DNA of 21,227 nucleotides from Planctomycetaceae bacterium (GCA_016793185.1 JAEUIK010000728.1:1-21227), one strand, 5' to 3'; shown: positions 1-7,970, counted from the first letter of the stretch. Notes: generated by a model from the sequence alone, not told the origin. A program made the numbers and translations.

Positions 1-246
1 GAATCGTACGCGCGCGAGCGACTCGAGGCCTACCAGCAGTCGGTGCGACAAGACGCGCCGCGCAGCCGGCTCGATGCGCCGCGGCCGGTCGCGGCTGAGC
101 TTGTGACCGCCCGCGGCGAGCAGTTCGATCCGGCGACAGGCCCGCAGGCCGCGTCCGCTCCGGCCGCCGCCGGATCCGTCACCCAAGACTCTGTGTCCCC
201 GAATCCGGTTTCCCTCTCCCCCGAACCTCCGAGCGATCCGTCATGA
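1..246 (+). CDS. C-terminal fragment of an unidentified protein
   Basis: The frame is open from the first base and ends in TGA, giving the last 81 residues of a gene that starts before the window. The first part (ESYARERLEAYQQ) looks helical. The rest is a disordered Pro/Ala/Ser-rich tail with no motif I recognise. Its stop codon overlaps the start of the MoxR gene (ATGA), so the two are probably co-transcribed and translationally coupled. In planctomycete MoxR/DUF58 operons the preceding gene is often a membrane protein such as a DUF4350 member, but that is context only and nothing in this fragment shows it. The ATG inside the frame at 43 is unlikely to be the true start, because the frame continues upstream without a stop. 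Confidence 0.6.
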   Translation, partial: ESYARERLEAYQQSVRQDAPRSRLDAPRPVAAELVTARGEQFDPATGPQAASAPAAAGSVTQDSVSPNPVSLSPEPPSDPS

Positions 247-1346
247 GCGACCCGTCGAGCGAATCGATTCCGCCATCCGCACCTGAAGCCGCGCCCGCCG
301 CGACGAGAGGCGACGGCCAGGCGCCCGCAGCTTCGGCGCCGCCAGCATCCGCCGGCGTGTCCGCGGCCGTGGGGCCCGAGGTGGTGAGTCCGGAACTGAC
401 TCCGGTCAAGCAGCTCTACGACCGGATCCTCGCGGAGATCCGCAAGATCTACGTGGGGCAGGACGAGTTGGTCGTCGGCACGCTCGTCGCGCTGTTCTCC
501 GGCGGGCACGTGCTGATCGAGAGCGTGCCCGGTCTGGGCAAGACGCTGTTCGTGCGCACGCTGGGCCGCGTGCTGGGCTGCAAGTTCGGGCGCATTCAGT
601 TCACCGCCGACCTGATGCCCTCGGACATCACCGGCTCGCCGATTCTCGACGCCCGGACGCAGGATTTTCGCTTTCGCCCCGGCCCGGTCTTTACGCAGTT
701 GCTCTTGGCCGACGAGATCAATCGCTCGCCTGCCAAGACGCATGCGGCCCTGCTCGAGATCATGCAGGAGTACCGTGTGACGGTGGACAACGCGAGCCAC
801 CGGCTCGAGCGGCCGTTCCTGGTACTGGCGACGCAGAACCCGATCGAATCGGAAGGAACCTACAATCTTCCCGAAGCGCAGCTCGATCGCTTCATGCTCA
901 AGATCGTCGCCGAGTATCCGGCGGCGGCCGAGGAGCACGAGATCCTGCGGATGCACAGCGAACAGGTCGACTTCGACCTGCGCCTGGACGAGCTCCGCCC
1001 GGTGACGACGCCGGCCGAGATCCTCAGCGTCACGCAGACGTGCGGCCAAGTGCGGATCGACCCCAAGTTGATCGACTACATCAATCGGATCGTGCGGTTG
1101 ACCCGCGATTGGCAGCAGATTCACCTGGGGGCATCGCCGCGGGCGGGGATCGCGCTCTTGCAAGGAGCGCGAACGCTGGCCGCTTTCTCGGGGCGCGACT
1201 ATGCCGTCCCCGATGATGTGGCCCAGATCGTCCTGCCCGCCTTACGGCATCGGGTGATCCTGACGGCTGAGGCCGAAGTCGAAGGGCGCCGGGTCGACGA
1301 AGTGCTGGCAGAGCTGTTGCGCTCTGTCGAGGTGCCCCGCCTGTGA
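243..1346 (+). CDS. MoxR-family AAA+ ATPase
   Basis: This is a 367-residue MoxR-type AAA+ ATPase, a cytoplasmic chaperone-like ATPase thought to act with von Willebrand (VWA)-type partners in maturing other proteins. Residues 1-55 are a Pro/Ala-rich disordered extension beyond the usual family length of about 320. The AAA core follows: Walker A with PGLGKT at 96-101, Walker B LLLADEINR at 153-161, sensor 1 TQNP at 197-200, and the conserved GASPRAG at 297-303 in the C-terminal lid. The start ATG overlaps the previous stop (ATGA), and the stop overlaps the GTG start of the DUF58 gene (GTGA). The MoxR-DUF58 pairing is the classical arrangement for this family. The substrate cannot be read from the sequence. 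Confidence 0.95.
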   Translation: MSDPSSESIPPSAPEAAPAATRGDGQAPAASAPPASAGVSAAVGPEVVSPELTPVKQLYDRILAEIRKIYVGQDELVVGTLVALFSGGHVLIESVPGLGKTLFVRTLGRVLGCKFGRIQFTADLMPSDITGSPILDARTQDFRFRPGPVFTQLLLADEINRSPAKTHAALLEIMQEYRVTVDNASHRLERPFLVLATQNPIESEGTYNLPEAQLDRFMLKIVAEYPAAAEEHEILRMHSEQVDFDLRLDELRPVTTPAEILSVTQTCGQVRIDPKLIDYINRIVRLTRDWQQIHLGASPRAGIALLQGARTLAAFSGRDYAVPDDVAQIVLPALRHRVILTAEAEVEGRRVDEVLAELLRSVEVPRL

Positions 1347-2731
1347 GCTCGCTCGCACAATTCTTTCTGATCTCCCTCGGAATTCTGTTTCCGTTGGCGC
1401 TCTTGTCGTCCGTCGGGCGAATCAATCCGCACCGGCCGCTGGTTTTTCTGGCGCTGTTGCCGGCCTTGCTTTCGATCGGCATGATCGGCACGCCCGGGAT
1501 CCTCGTTGGGGTGTTGATCCTCGACGGTCTAGTGGTGCTGGTCGCGCTGATCGACTTGGCATCGCTGCCGCGCCAGCGGGCGTTTGCGCTCGAGCGGCAC
1601 GCGGGGCGGATCGCGTCGCTGCGGAAGTCGCATCTCGTTACCTTGACGATCGCGAACGCCCGGCGGCGACCCTATCTGGTGTGGGTCCGCGACGGCGTAC
1701 CCCCCGAGCTGGCGGCCGATCGCGAGGAGTACCAGTTCGTGCTCGGCGCCCGCAGCCGGGCCACGCTGAGTTATCGCCTCCAGCCGCAGCGGCGCGGCGC
1801 CTATCAGCTCAGCCAGGCGTTCGTTCGCGTGCGCAGCCGCTGGGGGCTCTGGCTGCGGTATCTGACCTACGACGTCGACACCACGATCCACGTCTATCCC
1901 GACATGCAGCAGCTCTCGCAGTACGCGCTGCTGGCGCGCACCAATCGTCTCAACCTGGTAGGCGTGCGCCGCGTGCGGCGGATCGGGCAGGACAACGAGT
2001 TCGAGCGGTTACGCGATTACACGTTGGGCGACAACTACCGGCACATCGACTGGCGCACCACCGCGCGCCGCCAGAAGCTCACGGTCAAAGACTTTCAGCA
2101 GAACCAGAGCCAGCGCGTCATCTTCCTGATCGACTGCGGCCGGATGATGACCAACGAGGCGGCTGGCCTCAGCCTGCTCGACCATGCCCTGAACGCCATG
2201 CTGATGCTCAGCTACGTCGCCCTCTCGCGCGGCGACGCCGTCGGCTTGCTCTGCTTTTCGGACGAGATCCACAGCTACGTTCCGCCCGCCAGCGGGCTGA
2301 ACCAGATGAATCAGCTGCTGCACGCATCGTTCGACCGCTTCCCCCGCCTGGTCGAATCGCGCTACGACAAAGCCTTCCTCTACCTCGCGCACAAATGCCG
2401 CAAGCGGTCGCTGGTGGCGCTGGTGACGAATGTCGTTGACGAAGTGAACAGCAACCAGGTCGAACAGTATCTCGGCAATCTCACCGGCAAGCACCTGCCG
2501 CTGGGCGTGCTGTTGCGCGATCGGCGGATCTTCGGGTTCGCCGACCAGTCGCAACCGCAGGGGGAGGCCCTGTTCCGCGCCGCCGCCGCGGCCGAGCTGC
2601 TCACCTGGCGGCAGCAGGTGCTGACGGACCTGCACTCCCGCGGCGCAACGGTGCTCGACGTTTTCCCGGAGGAAATGACGGCGCCGTTGATCAACCAATA
2701 TCTCGAGATCAAAGCCCGGCACCTGCTGTAA
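1343..2731 (+). CDS. DUF58 domain protein, VWA-like partner of MoxR
   Basis: This 462-residue membrane-anchored DUF58 protein starts at a GTG that overlaps the MoxR stop, with GAGG ten bases upstream. The N-terminus has hydrophobic segments at about 4-22 and 32-72. A beta-rich middle follows, then the DUF58 signature: LRDYTLGDNYRHIDWRTTAR at 223-242, leading into FLIDCGRMM at 261-269. This last stretch sits where VWA domains carry the metal site (DxSxS). Here it reads DCGRM, so the canonical serines are missing and metal binding is doubtful, as in many DUF58 members. The family works with MoxR ATPases and is often linked to VWA proteins of the cell envelope. It is the last gene of the operon visible here and converges on the LOG gene. 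Confidence 0.93.
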   Translation: MSSLAQFFLISLGILFPLALLSSVGRINPHRPLVFLALLPALLSIGMIGTPGILVGVLILDGLVVLVALIDLASLPRQRAFALERHAGRIASLRKSHLVTLTIANARRRPYLVWVRDGVPPELAADREEYQFVLGARSRATLSYRLQPQRRGAYQLSQAFVRVRSRWGLWLRYLTYDVDTTIHVYPDMQQLSQYALLARTNRLNLVGVRRVRRIGQDNEFERLRDYTLGDNYRHIDWRTTARRQKLTVKDFQQNQSQRVIFLIDCGRMMTNEAAGLSLLDHALNAMLMLSYVALSRGDAVGLLCFSDEIHSYVPPASGLNQMNQLLHASFDRFPRLVESRYDKAFLYLAHKCRKRSLVALVTNVVDEVNSNQVEQYLGNLTGKHLPLGVLLRDRRIFGFADQSQPQGEALFRAAAAAELLTWRQQVLTDLHSRGATVLDVFPEEMTAPLINQYLEIKARHLL

Positions 2732-2778
2732 GGCGTAGTCGCCGATCAGCCATGCCTGCCCGTTGCGCCTCTAGCTTT

Positions 2779-2795
2779 CAGGCAAAGACGCCTGT
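2779..2795. repeat. Small hairpin, one copy of a 17-nt dispersed element
   Basis: CAGGC and GCCTG flank a six-base loop in the 81-bp gap between the convergent DUF58 and LOG genes. On the minus strand it reads ACAGGCGTCTTTGCCTG, which matches the plus strand at 4743-4759 at 14 of 17 positions. No T tract follows on either strand, so it is a weak terminator candidate at best. A second tiny stem, GGCG/CGCC, lies just after the DUF58 stop. Confidence 0.4.
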
Positions 2796-2812
2796 CCTGC
2801 GAGCCGGCGCCG

Positions 2813-4015
2813 TCAATCCGTCCGGGCTGGCACCAGGATCCGACCCGCGTTGAGCGAGTCGATCAGTTGTCGCAGTCGGCCCAGGCTGCGGCGATTGAAG
2901 CGCAGCACCAGGCGCGGCAACTCGGCCAGCAGCGGCTCGTCCCGTTCCTCGGGCAGCGCGGCCGACATCTGGATCCGGTCCTCGAGCAGGATATCCGCGA
3001 ACTCTTCCTCCAGCTCGGCCACCAGTTCGGGCGAGACCGGCTGCTGCAGGCGCAGCACGAGCTTGTTGCGCACGAACCGCATGCTGTGGTAGACCCGGAA
3101 GAAGCCGACGATCTCTTCCACCGCCTCGTCAATGTTGTCGGTCAGCTTGTAGAGCGAGAGGTCCTCGGGCGAGATCAGCCCGTTGGCCAGCAACTGATCG
3201 ATGAAGAACCGGTGCAACACCTGCCAGAAGTTGCCGCCGGGAGCGTCGAGGAACACGACGGGAACGATGTCGCGTTTGCCGGTCTGCAAGAGGGTGAGCA
3301 CTTCGAGTCCTTCGTCGAGCGTGCCAAATCCGCCCGGCAAGCAGCAGACTGCGTCGCACTCTTTGACGAACATCAGTTTGCGGGTGAAGAAGTACTTCAT
3401 GTTGACGAGCTTGGGATCGCCGGCGATCACGGCGTTGGCTCCCTGCTCGAAGGGCAGCATGATGTTCAAGCCCATCGAGTTTTCGCGGCCGGCCCCCCGA
3501 TGCCCCGCTTCCATGATGCCGCTGGCGGCGCCCGTGACCACGAGCCATTGCCGCTCGGCCATCGCCCGGCCGAAGGCTTCGGCCTGTTGATAGGCTGGCT
3601 GGTCGGGCTGCGTTCGCGCCGAGCCGAAAACGGTCACCTTGCGCCGTCCCCGATACGGGGTGAAGACCTTGAAGGCGTAGCGCAGCTCGCGGATCGCGCG
3701 GCTCAGGATTTTGACGTCGCCGCGGCTGGGATGATCGCTGGCCAGGCGGTCGGCCGAGCGGTGGATCTCTTCGATCAATTCGGCCAGCCGGCTATCAACG
3801 ACGGGAAAATCAACTTCTCCCTCGGCGAGCGGAAAGTGCGGACTCGGCGGCGGCGACGCGATGCCGGACGTATCCCCCGTAGCGGCGATCTGCGTTCCGG
3901 CGAGGGCTCCCTCAAGGGCGGCGGCCGGCACCCCTTCGGCGGGCGGCTCTGCGGGGGGCCGGGAACTGACGGGCGGAGTTGCCCCCTTCGAATCGACTCG
4001 CTTCTTTTCGCTCAC
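2813..4015 (-). CDS. LOG-family (TIGR00730-type) Rossmann-fold protein
   Basis: This belongs to the LOG / 'lysine decarboxylase-like' family. Characterised members are phosphoribohydrolases that cleave nucleoside 5'-monophosphates to base and ribose 5-phosphate. With the GTG start used here it has 400 residues. There is a disordered Pro/Ala-rich N-terminus to about 70, a helical segment, then a Rossmann domain at about 126-305 with VFGSAR at 129-134 and the family signature PGGFGTLDE at 227-235. About 95 further residues at the C-terminus make it longer than the minimal LOG of about 190 residues. The frame stays open to a TTG at 4069, but that codon overlaps a TATAAT box. The GTG at 4015 has GAGG five bases upstream, so I prefer it. 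It does not resemble a true lysine decarboxylase. The exact nucleotide substrate is unknown. Confidence 0.88.
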   Translation of the reverse strand: MSEKKRVDSKGATPPVSSRPPAEPPAEGVPAAALEGALAGTQIAATGDTSGIASPPPSPHFPLAEGEVDFPVVDSRLAELIEEIHRSADRLASDHPSRGDVKILSRAIRELRYAFKVFTPYRGRRKVTVFGSARTQPDQPAYQQAEAFGRAMAERQWLVVTGAASGIMEAGHRGAGRENSMGLNIMLPFEQGANAVIAGDPKLVNMKYFFTRKLMFVKECDAVCCLPGGFGTLDEGLEVLTLLQTGKRDIVPVVFLDAPGGNFWQVLHRFFIDQLLANGLISPEDLSLYKLTDNIDEAVEEIVGFFRVYHSMRFVRNKLVLRLQQPVSPELVAELEEEFADILLEDRIQMSAALPEERDEPLLAELPRLVLRFNRRSLGRLRQLIDSLNAGRILVPARTD

Positions 4016-4020
4016 GCGCG

Positions 4021-4024
4021 CCTC
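4021..4024 (-). promoter_or_regulatory. Shine-Dalgarno GAGG that decides the LOG start
   Basis: On the minus strand GAGG precedes the GTG at 4015 with a spacing of five bases. The alternative TTG at 4069 has no such sequence and lies in the -10 region. Confidence 0.5.
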
Positions 4025-4068
4025 GCTATCGGAGACTACCCCCGCGGTTCCCTGCTCCAACCGAGTCA

Positions 4069-4074
4069 ATTATA
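4069..4074 (-). promoter_or_regulatory. -10 box TATAAT of the LOG gene
   Basis: The minus strand reads TATAAT, a perfect sigma70 consensus and rare in DNA this GC-rich. The -35 region at 17 bases spacing is poor (GGTCCC). Transcription would begin near 4062, giving a leader of about 46 bases to the GTG at 4015 and excluding the TTG at 4069 as a start. Confidence 0.5.
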
Positions 4075-4134
4075 CCGGAACGGCCAGGGAAGGGACCAGC
4101 GCGCCGGCCGCGCCGTCGCGCCGCGGCCGGCAAC

Positions 4135-4189
4135 AAAAAAAGGGCCGAGGGCCCGATCCATCGCGCGGATGAAGCTGGCCGTCGGCCCT
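4135..4189 (-). terminator. Intrinsic terminator after the 83-residue protein gene
   Basis: On the minus strand AGGGCCGA pairs with TCGGCCCT, then after one mismatch GGCC pairs with GGCC. A small ATCC/GGAT hairpin sits in the loop, and seven T residues follow directly. This is a textbook Rho-independent terminator. It lies about 44 bases past the stop of the 83-residue gene and before the LOG promoter, so the two minus-strand genes are separate units. Confidence 0.88.
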
Positions 4190-4232
4190 GATTTCACTGG
4201 ATTGTGGGCGCCGGACCGCGCCTGCGCTTGCG

Positions 4233-4484
4233 CTACGCCGAGGGGCGCCGGCAATGCTGATAGGCGAGAATCACTTCGTACAGGTCCGCCGAGATTTTGA
4301 TCTCTTCGTCGGCAAAGTCGTTGAGCCAGGTGCGCTGACTGCGAACGGCATCGGCCAGGAGGGCGAAAATTTCGCCGGCGGGCACCGTGACCATCGTCGG
4401 CTCGACGCGCTGCTCGAGCGACGGGTCGGCCAGGCCGCAGGTAGCCTCGGGTCCGTAGTAAACGCGGAGGTGAGTTCGTGCCAT
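4233..4484 (-). CDS. Small conserved protein of unknown function (83 aa)
   Basis: The 83-residue product begins MARTHLRVYYGPE and ends with ISADLYEVILAYQHCRRPSA. It is soluble, mildly acidic and has no membrane segment. A VTVPAGEIFALLADAV stretch suggests a strand followed by an amphipathic helix. I recognise it as resembling small proteins found in planctomycetes, but no function is known to me. The start ATG has an AGGA-type Shine-Dalgarno sequence nine bases upstream, and a strong terminator follows the stop. Both support a real gene transcribed alone. It is divergent from tex across a 338-bp gap. I could not place a convincing promoter for it on the minus strand. Confidence 0.75.
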   Translation of the reverse strand: MARTHLRVYYGPEATCGLADPSLEQRVEPTMVTVPAGEIFALLADAVRSQRTWLNDFADEEIKISADLYEVILAYQHCRRPSA

Positions 4485-4711
4485 CCAGACGCTTCCTTAC
4501 GTCGAGTACTTGATGTCCCTGCTGAGGCCCACCCAGGGCAATACCCCTATGAGCCGCCGCGCCTTGTGTATCGACCGGATGAGTCCTGCGGATTTGCTCT
4601 AATCCAACGAAATTTGGGATTCCACGCACCAGTTTTGCTCTCTCGCACCACGACCCGCCCGAACCACGGCAGCGCGCGGCAAACTGGATAAACTGCGCAG
4701 CCACCGGCGGC

Positions 4712-4741
4712 TTGACACCCCCCAGAGCGACCCCCTAGATT
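4712..4741 (+). promoter_or_regulatory. Sigma70-type promoter of tex
   Basis: A perfect -35 TTGACA is followed after 18 bases by TAGATT (4 of 6 to consensus). Transcription should begin around 4748, giving a leader of about 75 bases before the tex ATG. The spacer is unusually C-rich (two C runs). Confidence 0.7.
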
Positions 4742-4742
4742 C

Positions 4743-4760
4743 ACAGGCACTTTTGCCTGT
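4743..4760 (+). repeat. Hairpin ACAGGCA-CTTT-TGCCTGT at the tex transcription start
   Basis: A perfect 7-bp stem with a four-base loop begins right after the -10 box and spans the predicted start of transcription. It matches the element at 2779-2795 (opposite orientation) at 14 of 17 positions, so it may belong to a dispersed family. A second possible stem, GGGGGA/TCCCCC, follows at about 4763-4784 in the leader. Confidence 0.5.
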
Positions 4761-4822
4761 CTGGGGGACTGCTGAACCTCCCCCGATTTGCCGGCTCTCA
4801 CGGGCCGGATGAAACATCTAGC

Positions 4823-7369
4823 ATGGCCTCCTCCACAACCATCGATCTCAATCTGGTCGCTCGCCCCTTGCGCCTTCCGCGGGCGCAAGTCGAAGCGACC
4901 GTCGCGCTCTTGGATGCCGGGAACACCGTTCCCTTCATCACTCGGTATCGCAAGGACCAGACGGGCGGGCTCGACGAAGAGCAGGTCCGCGAAGTCCAGG
5001 CGCGCGTCGCGCTGCTCCGGCAGTTGGCCGAGCGCAAGCAGACGATCCTCCGTTCGATCGACGCGCAAGGCAAGCTCACGCCCGAGCTCGCCGCGCAGAT
5101 CGAAGCGGCCGACACCTTGAAACGGCTCGAAGATCTGTACTTGCCCTTCAAACCGAAGAAGCAAACGCTCGCCACCACGGCCCGCGAACGCGGTCTCGAA
5201 CCGTTGGCCCGCGAGATCCTGACGGCCGACCCGCTGGCCTTGGACCTCGACCGGCGCGGCGCCGATTTCGTCAATCCCGATCGGGGCGTCGCCACGCATG
5301 CCGACGCCCTGTTGGGGGCGGGACACATTCTGAGCGAGCAATTCAGCGAACGAGCCGACCTGCGGCAGCGCCTCCGCGGCATCCTGCATCGAACCGGCGC
5401 ACTCGTCAGCAAGGTCGAGGCCGATCTCAATCCCGAGCAGACCAAACTCAGCCAGCAATTCCGCGATTACTTCGAGTATCGCGAGGCGCTCGACAAAGTG
5501 CCGCCGCATCGCGTGCTGGCCATCAATCGGGGCGAGCGGGCCAAGCTCCTCCGCGTCAAGATCGAGGCCGATCAGGCCGTTCTCGAACGCGAAACCGACG
5601 AGCTGCTCGTACCCCCCGAGCATCCGCACGGCGAGTTCCTCCGCGCTTGCGGTCGCGACGCGCTGGCCCGCCTCGTGCTGCCGAGCCTCGAGCGGGAACT
5701 TCGCCGCGAGATGACCGACCGGGCGGAAGAGCACGCCGTGACGGTGTTTGCCCGCAACCTGCGGCAGCTCTTCCTGCAACGGCCGGTGCGCGGGCGCCGG
5801 GTGCTGGCGATCGACCCCGGCTTCAAGAGCGGCTGCAAGCTGGCCGCGCTGGATGCCTTTGGCAACCTGCTGGCCTGGAGCGTCGTGCATCTCGTTGGCA
5901 AGCAGGGACAGCGCGACGCCGCGCGCGCCAAGCTGCTCGAGCTCGTCAACGAACACGAATTGTCCGTCGTCGCCATCGGCAACGGCACCGGCTGCCGACA
6001 GACCGAAGAGCTGGTCGCCGACCTGCTCGCCAACGAGCTCAAGGATCGCGGCGTCGACTATGTGATCGTCAACGAGGCCGGCGCCAGCGTCTACTCGGCC
6101 AGCCCCCTCGCCCGGGAAGAGTTTCCCGATCACGACGCCACGCAGCGGGGCACGATCTCGATCGGGCGCCGACTGCAGGATCCGCTCAGCGAGCTGGTCA
6201 AGATCGACGCCGCCAGCATCGGCGTCGGCATGTATCAGCACGACGTCAAAGCCAAGCACCTCCGCGAGTCGCTCGACGCGGTCGTCGAATCGTGCGTCAA
6301 CTACGTCGGGGTCGACCTGAATACGGCCAGCCCGGCGCTGTTGCGCTACGTGTCGGGCTTGAATCAACTCACAGCCCGGCGGCTGTACGACTACCGCCGC
6401 GAGCATGGTCCGTTCAAGAATCGCGAAGCGCTCCGCGAAGTCCCCGGTTTCGGCGAAGCGACCTTCACGCAGGCCGCGGGCTTTCTCAAGATCGACGAGG
6501 GGGACAATCCGCTCGACACGACTTGGATCCACCCCGAGAGCTACGAGGCCACGCGGCAGATTCTCGCCCGGCTGGGCTGGAGCGAAGCGGATCTGGTCGA
6601 CAAGCAACGCACGGCCGAGTCCGCCGAGAAGCTCGCGACGCTCGATCCAGCAGCGCTGGCGACCGAGCTGAACGTCGGCGAGCACACGCTCCGCGACATC
6701 CTCGCTAACCTGGCGCGCCCTGGTCGCGATCCGCGCGAGGATCTCCCGCCGCCGGTCTTCAAGCAGGGGATCCTGAAGCTCGAGGATCTGATCGTCGGCA
6801 TGGAGCTCTCGGGCGCCGTGTTGAATGTGGTCGATTTCGGAGCCTTCGTCGACATCGGCCTGACCGATAGCGGCCTGGTCCACATCAGCGAGCTCGCCGA
6901 CAAGTTTGTCTCGAACCCGCACGAAGTGGTCGCGGTCGGCGACATCGTCAAAGTCTGGGTGCTGAGCGTCGACAAGGATCGCCGCCGCGTTTCGCTGACG
7001 ATGATTCCTCCCGGCTCGCGCAAGGGTCCGGCCGAGCGCTCGGGCCGCCGCGGCGAAGAAGGAGCCCATCCGCCCTCGAGCGGCGAAGCGGCCTCCTCCG
7101 GCCGTCCCGCGCGCGTCGATCGTCCCGCGGGCGGACGCCCGAGCGGGGGTGGGCGGAAACCGCGACAACATGGTCACAAGCAGGCGGTGGGGGCCGGCAC
7201 GGCCCGGTCGGCCGCGTACGAATCGCGACCCCCGCGGAAGACCAAGCCCCCGGTAGCCGTCAAATTGACCAAAAGCCAGGTCGAGGGGAAGGATCCACTG
7301 CACAGCTTCGCGGCGCTCAAGGTCCTCTTGGATCTGAAGTCCCAGGATCCGCCGGCCGAATCGAAGTAG
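4823..7369 (+). CDS. tex: Tex-family S1 RNA-binding protein
   Basis: This 848-residue protein has the full Tex architecture: a helical Tex N-terminal region (about 1-320), a YqgF/RNase H-like domain starting VLAIDPGFKSG at 327-337, a helix-hairpin-helix region (about 495-570, with FKNREALREVPGFG), and one S1 domain (about 655-731, with GAVLNVVDFGAFVDIGL). Tex binds nucleic acid and has been linked to transcription and RNA metabolism in the cytoplasm. Typical Tex proteins end soon after S1. This one adds about 117 residues, Gly/Pro/Arg-rich and then Lys-rich, ending in a short helix-like DPLHSFAALKVLLDLK motif. The ATG has only a weak Shine-Dalgarno sequence. A clear promoter lies upstream, and the 161-residue gene follows 87 bases after the stop. 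Confidence 0.96.
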   Translation: MASSTTIDLNLVARPLRLPRAQVEATVALLDAGNTVPFITRYRKDQTGGLDEEQVREVQARVALLRQLAERKQTILRSIDAQGKLTPELAAQIEAADTLKRLEDLYLPFKPKKQTLATTARERGLEPLAREILTADPLALDLDRRGADFVNPDRGVATHADALLGAGHILSEQFSERADLRQRLRGILHRTGALVSKVEADLNPEQTKLSQQFRDYFEYREALDKVPPHRVLAINRGERAKLLRVKIEADQAVLERETDELLVPPEHPHGEFLRACGRDALARLVLPSLERELRREMTDRAEEHAVTVFARNLRQLFLQRPVRGRRVLAIDPGFKSGCKLAALDAFGNLLAWSVVHLVGKQGQRDAARAKLLELVNEHELSVVAIGNGTGCRQTEELVADLLANELKDRGVDYVIVNEAGASVYSASPLAREEFPDHDATQRGTISIGRRLQDPLSELVKIDAASIGVGMYQHDVKAKHLRESLDAVVESCVNYVGVDLNTASPALLRYVSGLNQLTARRLYDYRREHGPFKNREALREVPGFGEATFTQAAGFLKIDEGDNPLDTTWIHPESYEATRQILARLGWSEADLVDKQRTAESAEKLATLDPAALATELNVGEHTLRDILANLARPGRDPREDLPPPVFKQGILKLEDLIVGMELSGAVLNVVDFGAFVDIGLTDSGLVHISELADKFVSNPHEVVAVGDIVKVWVLSVDKDRRRVSLTMIPPGSRKGPAERSGRRGEEGAHPPSSGEAASSGRPARVDRPAGGRPSGGGRKPRQHGHKQAVGAGTARSAAYESRPPRKTKPPVAVKLTKSQVEGKDPLHSFAALKVLLDLKSQDPPAESK

Positions 7370-7456
7370 ACTTCGTCCAGGCAGGCATCTGGCTGTGCCA
7401 CCGCGATCCGCCGGTACGGGTCGTTCATCCGCAAATTCGTGACGGGCCAACAGGGC

Positions 7457-7942
7457 ATGGATTTCGACAAGCGACTGGAACAGGCGATCGCCCGCGGACA
7501 CCGCGTCAATGCCGCGCGGCAAGAAGCGGCCGCCGAACGCGCTCTCTCGGCCGAGGAACAGAAACGGCTCCACTCGCAGTATCGGCTTGAGCTCTCGGAG
7601 CACATCGAACACGCCCTGGAGGCGCTGCCGCGCCACTTGCCCGGGTTTCGCTACGAAACGCTCGTCACGACCGCGGGCTGGGGAGCCAAGCTGAGCCGCG
7701 ACGACTGGAAGCCGCGCACTGGCGAGAGCCCCTCGAGCGTCTACAGCCGGCTCGAAGTCACGGTCCGGCCCCTGGGGAGTTTTCCGGTGCTCGAGATCGC
7801 CGCCAAGGGGACTATCCGCAACAAAGAGGTCTTCCAGCGCCAGCAACACCAGCAGCTTGCCCAGATCGATCTCCCGGCCCTCAAGCAGGCGATCGACAAC
7901 TGGGTGCTGGAATATGCCGAGCTGTACTCGACCGGGGGTTAG
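7457..7942 (+). CDS. Conserved protein of unknown function (161 aa)
   Basis: From the ATG the product starts MDFDKRLEQAIARG and has 161 residues. An N-terminal charged helical part (1-60) leads to an alpha/beta part with PGFRYETLV, GWGAKLSRDDW and SRLEVTVRPLGSFPVLEIAAKGTIRNKEVF. It ends in a helix, PALKQAIDNWVLEYAELY. There are no membrane segments or signal peptide. It resembles proteins I associate with planctomycetes that begin MDFDKRLE, so I chose this ATG over the in-frame GTG at 7439. Neither has a good Shine-Dalgarno sequence. It is 87 bases after tex on the same strand and may share its transcript. The function is unknown. Confidence 0.72.
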   Translation: MDFDKRLEQAIARGHRVNAARQEAAAERALSAEEQKRLHSQYRLELSEHIEHALEALPRHLPGFRYETLVTTAGWGAKLSRDDWKPRTGESPSSVYSRLEVTVRPLGSFPVLEIAAKGTIRNKEVFQRQQHQQLAQIDLPALKQAIDNWVLEYAELYSTGG

Positions 7943-7949
7943 TCTCGGG

Positions 7950-7970
7950 CGGCGGGTCGCCACCCCGCCG
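7950..7970 (+). other. Hairpin CGGCGGG/CCCGCCG after the 161-aa gene
   Basis: A 7-bp perfect stem with a seven-base loop starts eight bases after the stop codon. There is no T tract, so it may mark a transcript end or protect one, but it is not a classical terminator. The remaining sequence to the Hsp70 start (about 210 bases) shows only an isolated TTGACG at 8073 without a well-spaced -10 box. Confidence 0.35.

Larger units (their letters stand above)
4485..4822. other. Divergent intergenic region between the 83-aa gene and tex
   Basis: This 338-bp gap holds the tex promoter and two hairpins near its right end. The left two thirds (4485-4711) contain no reading frame I believe in. The only structure noticed there is a weak GGATT/AATCC inverted repeat near 4588-4603. 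Confidence 0.6.

Noticed and set aside
2867..4300. A 477-codon plus-strand frame opposite the LOG gene
   Set aside because: It is the antisense of a clear LOG-family protein with the PGGFGT signature, and it runs through the terminator of the 83-aa gene.
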